A DNA stretch of 64,000 nucleotides from Adiantum capillus-veneris (lineage: Eukaryota > Streptophyta > Polypodiopsida > Polypodiales > Pteridaceae), in assembly GCA_014529385.2 (NCBI GenBank), contig CM043947.1, positions 133,193,891 to 133,257,890 of the forward strand, in the 5' to 3' direction. The number at the start of each line of letters is the position of its first letter. The stretch's first letter is position 1. The position numbers and the translations under genes are program-made. The notes under the pieces are model-generated. The model was not told the origin of the DNA. It worked only from the letters and a program-made list of their open reading frames with translations, and searched no databases. This document shows positions 12,591-25,400 of this stretch, in pieces.

Positions 12591-15319
12591 AAAATGTCTC
12601 AGAAGAGAAAGTCAAAGTCAGTTGATGCAACAGGCTCAACACCAAGTTCTTGGTATCAAGATTTTCACTTACCAAATGGTGGAAGTGATGAGAAAGTCCA
12701 CTTGTTCTTTCAAGATAAAGAGCAATTTCCCTTCAAGGACTGTGGTATTGTCAAGGAGATAAAGAAATATTGTTCAGATATTGAAATGTCTGCATTCCTT
12801 GGAGTAAAACTACTCAATGGTGACTCCTACTTGTTGGAGCCTGTGGCCTTTGCTCAAAAATTGGTGAAGGTTGATTATGAAGGAGTGACAATGACAAAAG
12901 CAGGGTGGGTGGAGATTCAAGACGACACTCCAAGTGAGAACTTTATAGACTTATATATTGAGGGCTTTAAGAAAGTCAATCAATATTTAGGTAAATTGAG
13001 CAGCACAAAGAAGAATAAGAAGCGAAAGAATGAAGACACAGGTACAGCAAATCAATCTAAGACGCTCAAGGAGAGTCAGACTCCCTCACTTGGAGAAAAT
13101 AGTGGAAATGTGGCCGAAGAAAATCTGTCAGTTATACCCTTACAGACTCAAGAAGCAGGAGATTCTAGTGGACTTGAAACCCTAACAGTTGGAACTCCCT
13201 CAGTGGCAGTGGTTGTGGGCTCAGCATCCTTAGCTGGGTTGGACTCTATTATACAGCCCAAAGAAAAATATCTTGATAAAGAAGTTGACAAAACTTCTAA
13301 GAGTGGGCTAGATGGATACGTCGAAATTGACCACTATTTTAAATTTGGTGTACAATTTACCCAATTGATCCCAGTTGAGCAATGCAACCTTGCACCAGAA
13401 GGCTATAGATGCAGACCATTGTCAGATGTATATGTGAAATATCTCTTGAAGCAATTTGCAGGGCACTCTAGGCCAGTCTCCAATGCAGCAGACTTGATGC
13501 CGTATAACCCAATTACAAAAATGCCTTTACAAACAACTGAAGTGCATGGAGACAAAGCTATCAACATACCACTACTGGATTCTAGCTGGTCAACATTCCA
13601 TCATAGCGGCTAGAGATTTTTTGCGTAACAACAGCACTAAGTATGCTTTGAGAAAAGAGTTCTACAAGTTTTGAACTGCAAGGATAGTGGTAGACGCTTC
13701 GAAAGAGGTTGCTGTTCGAATTTCCAAAATGGAGAACATGGAGAGAATAACAACAATGAAACACCAGCCTTATGTGGAGGTCTTGAAGCATGGCCGTAGT
13801 CAATGGCTTGCATATTCTAAACCAACAAAACCCAAGGTAGGTGTTCCTGTCGATCATCCAAGTCGAGTAGGTTGGGATGTAAGTTCCACTTCCCTATGCT
13901 TGTTTTTGTTACAAATATGTCTTGAAATAAATTTAATTTTCTTTTCTTTTTTTTGAAGGCCTTTGTAAATGTGGCGAACATCGTGTTCAACCATAAATCA
14001 TTTGCCAACAAAGAAGCACACATGGTCATGTACGATGATGAAATCTATGATCAGTGGATACACATCTTGGAGAAGCATCAGACATCAACCGCTCGTGGGC
14101 GACAACCAAGCATAACAACCTTTAAATGCCTAGCTAGTTTAGATGTCAAGCTACTACAACAAGAGCTGAAAAATGAGAAGATCTGCTTAGTGAAGCAACC
14201 ACGTCAACAAGCGGGCTTGCTCGACCTCACTGCATGTGCAATGGTCTTAAAGAAGACCAGGGTTTTTGAGCCTCAAATGCTGATGGCATTTAAAGAGATA
14301 GATCCATCAGCAATAGCAGTTACTTCATGGGATAAATGTAAGTCTCATTATAACATTATAGATGAGATTTACAAATCTCTCTTCACGAGTTGTACGCAAT
14401 GGCTAAATATACTACTACAAAAAGGAAAGGAGAAAGAGCCAATTGCTGAGATCACTAGGGGATATGTGCAGTGGATCATTGCACAAAAGAATGGCACTTC
14501 TAGTTTTCAATTCATTTTACCGTGGACAATCAAGTGTGTTGGAAAGAATTTGGAAGGCATTGAGTTTCTCTGCAGTGAGAATAGCTCTAAAATTCGTGTT
14601 GGTGTTTGCATCATAGACACAACACACAAAAGTCTTACATCTAGTGGTTGGAGTGCTGCCCAATTTGGTAAAGTAATTGATGGAGTATGTGGGGTAGCAC
14701 ATCAACCATCAGAGTTTTTAATTGCCGGCTTAGTCAAGTATCAGCATGTTGCTTCCCTAGAGAAGGCAATTTCAGAAAAAGCTAAATGGTATGAAATGCA
14801 CGTTCTACCTTTGAGCTCCTTAATGGGATCAGAGACCATCCAAACATGTGCTCTTCGCGAAGTAGTTTTTGGGCTTTGGGCATTTTTTAGTCAAGGAGAG
14901 CAGTACACCAACTACTCTAGTGTTAAAGAGTCATTGTTGGAGCCAATGCATACTCTCTGCATCAATGACAACGAGTATGATGCTGTGACCACGGACAAAT
15001 CCTTTTTTGTACATCGTGCAATCAAATGCATCTGTCTCAAAGAAGATGATCAAGTGATAGACATCTTCTCATTAGGCTATGGGACTGAAGAGACACTACA
15101 ACAACAGAGAAAGGTGATATCAATTGCATGTAGTAGTGATCAAATGACGCAATTGGAATCTCTTTGCCATTCCATAGTGGAAGAAGACCACTATGAAGAA
15201 GAGATTTCTCGGTGTGGATAACACAGAGAAAGTCAATGCTAAGGATTCAGAGGAAGAAGAAATTGAAGAACCATTGGATGCAAGTACTGAGGCCATTCTA
15301 GAAAGTCTACAGGAAACAG
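12591..15319 (+). pseudogene. DGQH-motif two-exon gene, right-arm copy (pseudogene)
   Basis: Acceptor TTTTTACAG precedes exon 1 at 12591 and the ATG is at 12594. Exon 1 ends at 13878 with GAT|GTAAGT. The intron is 80 bp and ends TTTTGAAG, and exon 2 is 13959-15319. The frame is open for about 324 codons, then shifts by +1 near 13560-13567. The next frame gives YHYWILAGQHSIIAA and meets a TGA at 13672-13674, where the intact paralogue has Arg (FRKARIVV), so the ancestral codon was probably CGA. Exon 2 is open for about 420 codons. Its acidic tail (DSEEEEIEEPL, ending LQET) lies in another frame from about 15200, implying a second small frameshift, and ends at a possible phase-1 donor ACAG|GTTAAG at 15319. 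It keeps 48 residues that the left copy has lost. Function is unknown; the family is discussed under the intact paralogue. Confidence 0.8.
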
Positions 15320-16697
15320 GTTAAGCTAGCCACCCATGATATTACATTATTGATATTTAGATTATTATTGTTGTCATCTTATTTTATTTGTCCCATCTCA
15401 AATCTTCCCATGATGTTAGAAACATTGATGTTTGGCTGGTTATTGTTCTCAATTTATTTTCTTTGAAAAAATGTGAACTTGTGAGTTTGAGTTTTTTCAC
15501 AATAAATGAATTAGACTTAAGTGTATGATATTATATGGACATGTTTTGGTAAATAGAATTCTACATTTATATATGGTCATAAGATATATATTATGTAATA
15601 CTTTAAAGTTAATTGATCATATGAGGTTTGGGAAGAATACACTATGACTTTAGGATCATAGATTTATTTGTAGACATGACACCCTATGGCCCTAGGGCCA
15701 TAGAATCCCCAAAAGAAAATGGGATACCCAACAACCTTACAGATGTAGGGTGATTACACCGAGTCTCTAAAAGGGCACGTAAGCATCTGGGTTACTCTAT
15801 AGCCTTAGGCTCATAGGGTGTCAACATAGAATCCCCCAAAATCATTTGGCTACCCTACAATCTTACGGATATAGGGTGATTACATAGAGTCTTTAAGAAT
15901 TTGGGCTAGTCTACAGCCTTAAGGCCATAGGGTGTCAACACAGCTATCCTACAATCTTATGTATATAGAGAGATTACATAAAGTCTCTAAATGGGCACAT
16001 TAGTATTTGGGCTATTCTAGAAGGAAACATAAGTTATCCAAGAGCATTTGGGATACCCTAAGGCCTTAGGGCCATAGGGTGGTGACATAGAATCTCCATA
16101 GGGGCACTTAAATCACCCCATGGACGCAAATCACCTAGCTCTTATGGACACATCTTATAAAACATCACATGACACCCTATGGCCTTTAGACCATAGGTTG
16201 GTTATTCTAGGTCACCTAAAGACTCTTTAAGTGTTTCAAGAACATTTTTTGTTGGACTTATATCATGTGTCCATAAACATTAGGGACATATATTTCTTAT
16301 CTTGTGATTAAGGTTTAATATTCTATTGAGAATGAAATAAGCTAGAAAAAACTAAAAAGTATTTAGTCCTCAAAATTCCAAAATGAGAGTTTGAACAATT
16401 GATGTATGATCATTTTTTGTTGGGTGTAAGTTCTTCTATTGTGAATTGATGGTGTAAGCGTTTGAAATAATTATCTTTATATTGCAACTAACTAGATTAA
16501 ACATATTTTCTTTGAAATAATTATCTTTGTATTGCCCGATGTAAATGCCAATTATTTGCTTAGATAGTAAACATGTTATTGAAGCATTTGTCCTTTGGAT
16601 TATGTGAAGATGTAGTTCTTTGATTGTAACAAGATTTTATTCAAAGATATAAAGTGCGAGTATTTTGTTCCAAACTATGATTTTTTTTCTCTTCTAG

Positions 16698-16753
16698 ATG
16701 ATGCAGAGAATTGGAATTTATATCTTGAATTTTTTTCAATACAGAGAAGCTAG
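16698..16753 (+). other. Possible tiny terminal exon of the right-arm pseudogene
   Basis: A strong acceptor (TTTTTTTTCTCTTCTAG) ends at 16697. In phase 1, matching the possible donor at 15319, the following bases read about 17 codons (DAENWNLYLEFFSIQRS) and then TAG. This would end the protein with a short tail instead of a SET or NIF module. The support is only splice-site quality and phase, so it could be chance. Confidence 0.25.
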
Positions 16754-18057
16754 GACTAGTAGAATTTTTTAGCTTGTCATGTAGCAACTGGAACATTGTA
16801 TCAAGGTTTATTGCAAAGAAATGATTGTATAATGTATAACCATTGTTTAAGTTTGTAAATTGGAAGTAGAAGGCAATGCAAGTTCCAAAACATGTGCAAT
16901 GCCATAAGGAGAATCCAGCACATATACTTTTGTCCCTCAGGATTTGTAAATTAAAGTGCATGGTGAGCCGGACCTTCCATCCACCAATAGATCAATGCAT
17001 TTGTGAATTAAAGTACTTGAAATTTTGATTTAAATGTTTGAATTTTATGATGATATTTGAAGGCAAGGACCCTTCAACTGTGTGGTAAAGCAACAAATGT
17101 ATGATGTATGATAATGATTCAATTTTGTATATCGTGCTGCATATTTATCACATTTTTTAGCTTACAGATTTTGTTAGCATAGAGGACACCCTATGGCCCT
17201 AGGACCATAGGATGCCATCATATCCCATGTACAATTTCTCTTTTACCATAGAGGACATCTTATGGATCTAGGGTCATAAGATGCCAACATAGTGCATAAA
17301 TGGCTTCCTATAAGTATACACGTAAACATAGTGCATAGAGGGAATTTTACTAGCATAAAGACTGCCCTATGGCCTTGGGACCATAGGGTGCCAACATAGA
17401 GCATAGAGGGATTTTTATTAGCACCTTGTTGCCCTTGGGACGCCATAGTGCCATAAAGTGGTTTTTGTATATATAGTAGAGAATTCTCACACACATGATA
17501 CCTTGGTCACTATCTAGCCCTTGGACCATATGATAGTAGCATAGAGGACACCCTATAGCCCTAGGGCTTCCTTCTATCCCTAGGGCCATACACTACCAAC
17601 ATATAGTATACATGGTTTCTTCATAGAGCAAACCTTTTACTCCTACACTATAGAGTGGAAACCTAGACCATATAATGTATCCTACTAGCATAGAAGGCAC
17701 CCTATGACCCTGAGGCCAAAGAGTACCAATTTAGGGCATAAAGGTTCTCTTCCTAAGTTGAAGGGCACCTTGTGGCCCTAGGGAGCACCCTATGGCCCCA
17801 GGGCCATAGGGTGTCAACATAGTCAAATGGGGTATAAACTTAGAGCATAGAGGGTTTCTTACTATCATGGAGGACACCCTGTGTCCTTGGTGCCATAGGG
17901 TGCAAACATATAGCATGGAGGGTTTCTTGCTAGCATAGAGAGCACCCTATGGCCTTGGGGCCATATGATTCCAACAAAGAGCATAAACGGTTTTTTGATA
18001 GCATAGAGGATAGCTTATTTCCCTGGGGCCATACGATACAAAAATAAAAGAGTCTTA

Positions 18058-18675
18058 GCTTATTTCCCTGGGGATAGCATAAGGTGGTCTTTCTGGGGAA
18101 TGCTCCTAAAGGGTTCCTTGGCTATCCTATGGCCTTTGGGCCATAGGCTACCAACATAGAGTTTAGATGGTTTCTTACTAACATAGAGCTCACCTTGTGG
18201 CCTACGCTCTTTAGATTCTAATATAGAGTTTCAATGGTTTCATACTAGGCGTAAGGGGCACCCTATGGCGTTGTGGCCATAGAGTGTCAATGTAGAGCGC
18301 AGAGGTTTCTTTCTAGCATAGAGGGCACCATGTGGGCTAGGAGCCATTTGATGCACCCTATGTCCCGAGGGCTGTAGGTTGCCAATGTAGAGAAGTTTTC
18401 TTAGTAGCATTATAAAGGGTACCTTGTGGCCCTCAAATCTCCATAGGGTGCCAACATAGAGCGTAGAGGGTTTTTCTTACTAGCATAGAGGACATCCTAT
18501 GGCCTTGGGGCCATAGGGTTTCAATATTGAGCATAGAGGATTTCTTACTAGCATAGAGGCTACCTTGTGGCCCTAGGTCCATAGGGTGCAAACATAGAGA
18601 ATAGAGGATTTCTTACTATCATACAGGGTACCTTGTGGCCCTAGGTCCATAGGGTGCAAACATAGAGCATAGAGG
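18058..18675 (-). repeat. Satellite A with regular 68-bp period
   Basis: Just outside the right arm the repeat becomes very regular. TAGCATAGAG-type starts fall at 18481, 18549 and 18617, a 68-bp period. Each unit holds CCTATGG/CCATAGG half-palindromes plus a CATAGAGGATTTCTTAC linker. The array ends at about 18672 in AAGACCATATTAGGTA, and almost the same phrase borders satellite A in inverted orientation near 62360. Confidence 0.75.
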
Positions 18676-18879
18676 ATTAAGACCATATTAGGTAAAGTGG
18701 GAAAATCCCAATTCCCAGGTTGGACAACTTTCAATATATCATGTATAAAATATAGAGATTTTGTCAAAAATTTGAGTTTTCTTAAGGTCTCATTCCACTT
18801 TATGCACATACAATACACAATGAAAACAACTAAATATCATGGTTTCAATCAATTGGATTATTAGGAGAGGAGTATATTG

Positions 18880-20680
18880 CATCCATTATCGTTGTCTATG
18901 TTCTACTGTCCTACCTACAACTTATCTCAACATGGAGAGCTTGGTTTCTAGGTCCACCACTTGTCCAAGTTAATGTAAAAGTGACTCAAGGTTCACAACT
19001 TGTGAAAGCAAGGATCCATTGAGGAATACAATCCACTTGGCTATTTTTCCTTAATTTATTGCATGTGACATTTAAGCAAGGTCCACTTCTAATCTATAAC
19101 TTCTTAATTTGAGGCATGGGGCATACATAAAATATGTAGCATATGCTCTATTGCCTCATAGGAAGGTTGGTTTCAAGGTGCACTTATCCATGCTAGCCTA
19201 TCTTTGAGAAATGATGGAGCTTGTTTCTCTCCTTGTTTCAATGGAGACTAGCTTGGACAAGTGGTGGACCTTTGCTTCTCTCTATGTTTCAATAGAGTTA
19301 GCTTGGACAAGTGGTGATCTTGGAACAAAACCCCCATGTAAAACATATCATGGGTATTCCAAGTGATTAGAAAGATTACCATTTAAGATATAACCTTATA
19401 GGTTGGACAACTAGATCTTGGCTTGGAGAAATGGTGGACCTTTGATTCTCTCCATGTTTCAATGGAGTCTATCTTGGAGAAATGGTGGAGCTTGCTTATG
19501 TCCATGTTTCAATGGAGCCTAGCTTGAACAGTTGGTGGACCTTTGCTTCTCTCTATGTTTCAATAGAGTTAGCTTAGACACGTGGTGGATCTTCAAAATA
19601 AACCAACTACTATCAATGTTGCCTAGCTTGGACAAGTGGTGGAGTGTTTCTCTACTCCATGTTTCAATGGATCTTAGCTTGGACAAGTGTTGGACCTTAA
19701 AACAAAAACCCCATGTACAACATAGAATGGATTTTCTAGATTTCAATGGAGTCTAGCTTTAACAAATGGTGGAGCTTGTCTTCATCCATGTTTCAATGAA
19801 ACTAGCTTGGACAAGTGGTGGACCTTGTAACAAACCCCCCCATGTACAACATATCATTGGTTTTCTAAGTGATGGGAAGGAATACCATTCAAGATATAAA
19901 CTTATAGCTTGGATAAGTAGTTGACTTTAAAACCAAATTCATCATAATACAATGAAATACAGGTCAGCCAATTCCTAAATCTTGAGACCAAACCTCCCAT
20001 GCTATTAGAGATAATATATTGGATAAGTGGTGGACCTTCTATTATTTTCCCATGCCTAGTTTAGACAACCGGTACACTTCGCAGCTATAAAGGTTGGACG
20101 AGTTGTGGAGCCTTGTTTCTATCCATGTTTTAATGGATCCTAGCTTGGACAAGTGGTGGACCTTGGAAAAAAGCTTCCATGTACAACATATATGAGGTTT
20201 TCCATGTTTTAATGGAACCTATCTTGGACAAATGGTGAAGCTTTCTTCTCTCCATGTTGATTTTGGAACTACCTTAGACAAGTGGTGGAGCTTTTCTTTT
20301 CTACTCTTCATAATACAATGAAGTATATGTTGGTTACATGGTGAATCTTAAGGCCAAACCTCCCATTTTACTAGAGATGATAGGTTGGACAAGTGGATCA
20401 ACCTTCTATCATTTCTCCATGACTATATTGGACAATTAGTAGACATAACATCTCTCTATGTTGTCTAGAGATGAGCTTGGACAAGTGATGGACCCTGCTT
20501 CTCTCTTCCCTTGGTTTACTAGTTTGAAGACTCAGTATATATACTTTCTTAGATCTAGCTTGAACAAGTGGTGGACCTTGCATCCACAATCTTAATTCAG
20601 TACAAAAAAGTATATGAAAAAATAACATAGGAATCTTGGTTTGAAGGTCAAGCAATTAGGTTCCAAATGCACATAATAAT
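18880..20680 (+). repeat. Satellite family B, degenerate array (GGACAAGTGGTGGACC orientation)
   Basis: The boxes GGACAAGTGGTGGACC and CTCCATGTTTCAATGGAG recur about every 50 bp, interspersed with ACCATTTAAGATATAACCTTATAGG-type monomers. Copies are more diverged than in the 35-54 kb array and the orientation is opposite. No coding potential is visible beyond fortuitous short ORFs. In the minus-strand gene model this array lies downstream of the NIF-2 terminal exon. Confidence 0.8.
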
Positions 20681-21344
20681 ATATTTTCCACCCATATTAA
20701 AAGAAAGTTAAATATGTTATTACCAAATTGACAAAGGTAACGTCCAAGAATTATATCTTTCCATCTTGTCAGATCTAAATCTTCATCAAGGCGACATGCA
20801 TGTATACATCAACTTTCAAGCCATTCAAGAATACATGCACTTAGATTCCATAGTTTTTTTTCAAAGTCTTTTAGGTTCTAAAACTCTTTCACATAAAGTA
20901 TGTAATGACAAAATTCTTGAAGCAAACATTTGTGCCCAAGAAAAAGATCCCTCTCACATATTTAAAGTCCATGAATTCTCTGATCCACACTTACAAGTTT
21001 TATTTTGACATCAAACATCAATTCTTTCATAGTTCCAAATAAATGCAACCTCGATATGAATTGACAAAAAATGAATTTCTTTTACTATATGACCCAACAT
21101 AGGCCCCAATCAAATAAAAAATGAGTCCCCAAAAATTTGGGTGCACTCTAGCAATACATCAGAGTCCCCTTACAATAGGATGCACTCCAATAGTACATTG
21201 AAGTCCCCTTAGAGTAGGGTGCACTCCATTCAAGTGTTCATAAAATTGACACACCTTTAAAAAAAAAAAAAAGACTATATCAAATTATACAAATGTTGAA
21301 AGATACACACTAGAATAAAAAAAGCATCTTATAGCCATATTTAT
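20681..21344. other. Unique AT-rich region downstream of the NIF-2 exon
   Basis: This is non-repetitive AT-rich DNA with a short internal direct repeat (AGTCCCCTTA...GGGTGCACTCC, 21120-21230) and an A-run at 21259-21272. A plus-strand ORF of 80 codons at 20766-21008 has no recognisable family and weak codon character. The region probably includes the 3' untranslated end of the minus-strand gene. Confidence 0.4.
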
Positions 21345-21345
21345 T
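21340..21345 (-). terminator. AATAAA poly(A) signal overlapping the NIF-2 stop codon
   Basis: On the minus strand the NIF-2 frame ends CAT TGA ATAAAT, so an AATAAA hexamer overlaps the stop codon. Plants use such signals loosely, and a hexamer this close to the stop would normally act only if cleavage occurs just downstream. Confidence 0.3.
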
Positions 21346-22120
21346 CAATGCTTTCGTGTTGACAAGTACACACCAAGGACATAATTTGTCTCAGAATCAC
21401 TATACTGATTTACAATTGTGTTGTATGTATAGACTCTCTTATCTCTTGCATACAACCATCCTACCAACCATGGAATTATGGTTCTCTGCAAGAAGTTTTG
21501 AAGTTGCTCGGAAGTTTGCCTCCACATCTTTGGAAATATAAGATATGTCCCTGGCATGTTCCACATCACCCTATATGGAGTGTCATCAAAAATTAAGGTA
21601 TTGTTTGCATCCAAATCCTCAAATATCTTCCAAATATCACTCAGATTTTTGTGATAAACCCTTGTAAATCCTAACATGATATTTGGATTTTGGCAATTTT
21701 TGTTACTCATAAACACCTTGAACTTGGTATACTGCTCAGGAAAACATTTTTGTGTGATGCGTTGCACCCTTGTTAAGTTATAGCAACTCCATATCCATAG
21801 CTCAAAGTATTCAGCACAAAAATCCAAAAAACTTTGTGCGTCTGGTCGCACCACATGATAAACTTCATCTTTGTCCTCCACAAGTCGCATGTGTTGAGCC
21901 CAAGATGGCATAGAATCTCCATGTTTCATTTCAACTGTCTTGAGAAGTAACCCCTCTAGATCCAAGATAAGTACTCTTTTGATGTCCTTGAAAGCAAGTG
22001 GTAGGTGATAAGGAGGTGATTCATTCCTTGGACAAGGTCTTGGAGGAGGTTGGATGGGTAATTCAATAGTTTTCTTCAATTTATGCCAGCATATAGCCAA
22101 TCCATTTTTCTGTAATGGTT
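21345..22120 (-). CDS. Terminal exon NIF-2: NIF/FCP1-like HAD phosphatase domain
   Basis: An acceptor TTCTTTAATTTCAG precedes 22120. The exon begins with two bases completing a codon (phase 1), then 257 codons and TGA. There is no Met before the phosphatase motif, so it must be spliced to an upstream exon. Motif I is ILDLEGLL at about residues 51-58: the nucleophile Asp is present but the usual second Asp of DxDxT is Glu and the Thr is Leu. Later come HVVRPDAQSFL, LWIWS (motif II region) and the acidic motif LIFDDTPYR near residue 176, all typical of the NIF family that acts on RNA polymerase II CTD and other phosphoproteins. The changed general acid argues for weak or absent catalysis. The upstream partner is inferred to be the phase-1 donor at 32248, and a lost gene start is the alternative. 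Confidence 0.75.
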
Positions 22121-22419
22121 CTGAAATTAAAGAACAAGAACACTTAATGCAAACACAACAATAGACATGATTTTACATTGTCTACCCTAAGGTTTTATTA
22201 GATACCAAAATCCATCTATGATCTACTCATTAATAGAAAGAAAGTCAAATTAAAATCCTGACTCTTTTTTATGCTACACTCTCTCTTAGTCTCAATACCA
22301 TGGAGTTCAACTAGACTTAAGTCAACTAATAACTACTACTTGTTGTTAAAGGTATGCTTGAAGTGTATAAGGCTTAACCAATGCTCTAGTGTAGAATGGG
22401 TATTTAGGTCTCAAGGTCT

Positions 22420-25400
22420 ACCACTTATCCAAGCAAAGATCCATTTAGATATGGAAACCCAATTTTTCTTAATATAATGATATAGAGTGGACAAGTGGTG
22501 AATCCTGAGACCAAGCCACTCATGCTACTAGGGATAATAGGTTGGACAAGTGGTGGACCTTTAATGTAAACCCCCCATGTACAAAGTATCAAGGGTTTTG
22601 GGTATTTCAATGGACTCTAGCATCTTGGAAACATGGTGGAGCTTACTTCTCTCCATGTTTCAATGGAGTCTATCTTGGATAAATGGTGGAGCATCATTCT
22701 CTCCATGTTTCAATGGAGCCTACCTTGGACAAGTGGTGCACGTTTGTTTCTCTCTATGTTTGAACAGATTTAGCTTGGACAAGTGGTGGACCTTGGAACA
22801 AAATCCCCATGTAAAACATACCATTACAAGTGGTGAGAAAAAATACCATTCAATATATAACCTTATAGGTTGGAAAAGTGGTGGACCTTAACACCCAATT
22901 ATTATTAATATAATGACATAGAGTGGACAAGTGGTGAATCTTGCTACCAAACCTACTAGGAAAAGTACGTTGGACAAGTGGTGGACCTTGAATGCAAACC
23001 CCCCATGTACAAAATATTACTCATGCTACTAGGAATAATTTGGTATTAAGGTCCATGTTTCAATGGAGCCTAGCTTGGAAAAGTGGTGGACCTTTGTTTC
23101 TCTCTATGTTTCAATAGAATTTTCTTGGACAAGTGGTGAACCCTGGAACAAAACCTCCATGTAAAGCATGTCATGGGCATTACAAGTGGTGAGAAAAAAT
23201 ACCATTCAAGGTATAACCTTATAGGCTGGACAAGTGGTGGACCTTAGCACCCAATTCCTCTTATTATAATGACATATAGTGGAAAAGTGGTGAATTGTGA
23301 GACCAAACCTACTAGGGATAATAGGTTGGAGAAATGGTTGACCTTGAATGTAAATCACCCATGTACAAAATATCATGGGTTTTGCGTATTTCAATGGACC
23401 CTAGCATCTTGGAGACATGGTGGAACTTACTTCTCTCCATGTTTTAATGGAGCCTATCTAGGAGAAATGGTGGAGGTTCCTTCTCTCCATGTTTCAATGG
23501 AGCCTAGCTTGGACAAGTCGTGGACCTTTGTTTCTCTCTATGTTTGAATATGGTTAGCTTGGACAAGTGGTGGATCTTGGAATGAAACTCCCATGTAAAA
23601 CATATCATGGGCATTTCAAGTGGCGAGAAAGGATACCATTTAAGATATAACCTTATAGGTTGGACAAGTGGTGGACCTTAACACAATATAATGACATAGA
23701 GTGTACAAGTGGTGAATCTTGAAACCAAACCACTCATGCTACTAGGGATAATAGGTTAAACAAGTGGTGGGCCTTGAAATAAAACCCCCTAGAGTGTTTC
23801 AATGGAGCCTAGCTTGGAAACATGGTAAAGCTTGCTTCTCTCCATGTTTCAATGCAGCCTATCTTGGATAAATGGTGCAGCATCATTCTCTCCATGTTTC
23901 AATGGAGCCTAGCTTGGACAAGTGGTGGACCTTTGTTTCTCTCTATGTTTGAATAGAGTTATCTTGGAAAAGTGGTGGACCTTGGAACAAAAACCCCATG
24001 TAAAACATATCATGGGCATTACAAGTGGTGAGAAAAAATACCATTCAATATATAACCTTATAGGTTGGACAAGTGGTGGACCTTAACACCCAATTATTCT
24101 TAATATAATGACATAGAGTGGATAAGTGGTGAAATTGGGACCAAACCTACTAGGGAAATAGGTTGGACAAGTGGTGGACCTTGAATGTAAACGCCCCATG
24201 TACAAAATATCACTCATGCTACTAGAAATAATTTGGTATTAAGGTCCATGTTTCAATGCAGCCTAGCTTGGAAAAGTGGTGGACCTTTGTTTCTCTCTAT
24301 GTTTCAATAGATTTATCTTGGACAAGTGGTGTACCTTGGAACAAAACCCCCATGTAAATCATGTCATGGGCATTACAAGTGGTGAGAAAAAATACCATTC
24401 AAGCTATAACATTATAGGTTGGACAAGTGGTGGACCTTAACACCTAATTCCTCTTAATATAATGACATAGAGTGGACAAGTGGTGAATCATGAGACCAAA
24501 CCTACTAGGGATAATAGGTTGGACAAGTGGTGAACCTTGAATGTAAACCCCCCATGTACAAAAAATTATGGGTATTGGGTATTTCAATGGAGCCTAGCAA
24601 CTTGGAGACATGGTGGAGCTTATTTCTCTCCATGTTTCAATGGAGCCTATCTAGGAGAAACAGTGGAGGTTCCTTCTCTCCATGTTTCAATGAGCCTAGC
24701 TTGGACAAGTGGTGGACCTTTCTTTCTCTATATGTTTTAATAGAGTTAGCTTGGACAAGTGGTGGACCTTGGAATGAAACCCCCATGTAAAACATATCAT
24801 GGGCATTTCAAGTGGTGAGAAAGGATACTATTTAAAATATAACCTTATAGGCTGGACAAGTGGTGGACTTTAACACATATTTCTTCTTAATATAATGACA
24901 TAGAGTGTACAAGTGGTGAATCTTGAGACCAAACCACTCTTGCTACTAGGGATAATAGGTTGGACAAGTGGTGGACCTTGAATGTAAACCCCTCATGTAC
25001 AAAATTATGGGTTTAGGGTATTTCAATGGAGCCTAGCTTGGAGACATGGTGGAGATTGCTTCTCTCAATGTTTCAATGGAACCTATCTTGGAGAAATGGT
25101 GGATCATCCTTCTCTCCATGTTTCAATGGAGCCTATCTTGGACAAGTGGTGGACCTTTGCTTCTCTCTATGTTTTAATGGAGTTAGCTTGGACAAGTGGT
25201 GGGTCTTGGAACAAAACCCCTTTGTAAAACATAGCATGGACATTACAAGTGATGAGGAAAAATATCATTCAAGATATAACCTTATAGGTTGGAAAAGTGG
25301 TGATGGACCTTGACAAGTGGTGAAGGATACCATTTAAGATATACCCTTATAGGTTGGACAAGTGGTGGACCTTAACACCCAGTTATTCTTAATATAATGA

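Larger units (their letters stand above)
10650..18057 (-). repeat. Right arm of the ~7.4-kb inverted repeat
   Basis: This is the reverse complement of 1619-8918. It is about 108 bp longer because it keeps 144 bp inside the pseudogene and lacks a short tandem duplication present in the left arm. The inner edge is at AAGATGTGC (about 10650). The outer edge is at GAGTCTTA (about 18057), after which the phrase CTTATTTCCCTGGGG is repeated once more and the sequence diverges from the left flank. It contains satellite A at 10650-12545, 15640-16205 and 17160-18057, and unique AT-rich DNA at 15325-15640 and 16205-17160. Confidence 0.9.

Noticed and set aside
13111-13254. Unspliced intron in the right copy, processed away in the left copy
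   Set aside because: The boundaries would be GC-AG and leave an extra GTG, the block is open in frame and Ser/Thr-rich like the linker around it, and the neighbouring true intron is still present in the left copy.
1619-18057. Palindrome as a simple fold-back sequencing artefact
   Set aside because: The arms differ by about 1%, by a private nonsense change, by a 144-bp indel and by a local duplication. A chimeric fold-back read or assembly mirror would give identical arms. Junction reads are still needed.
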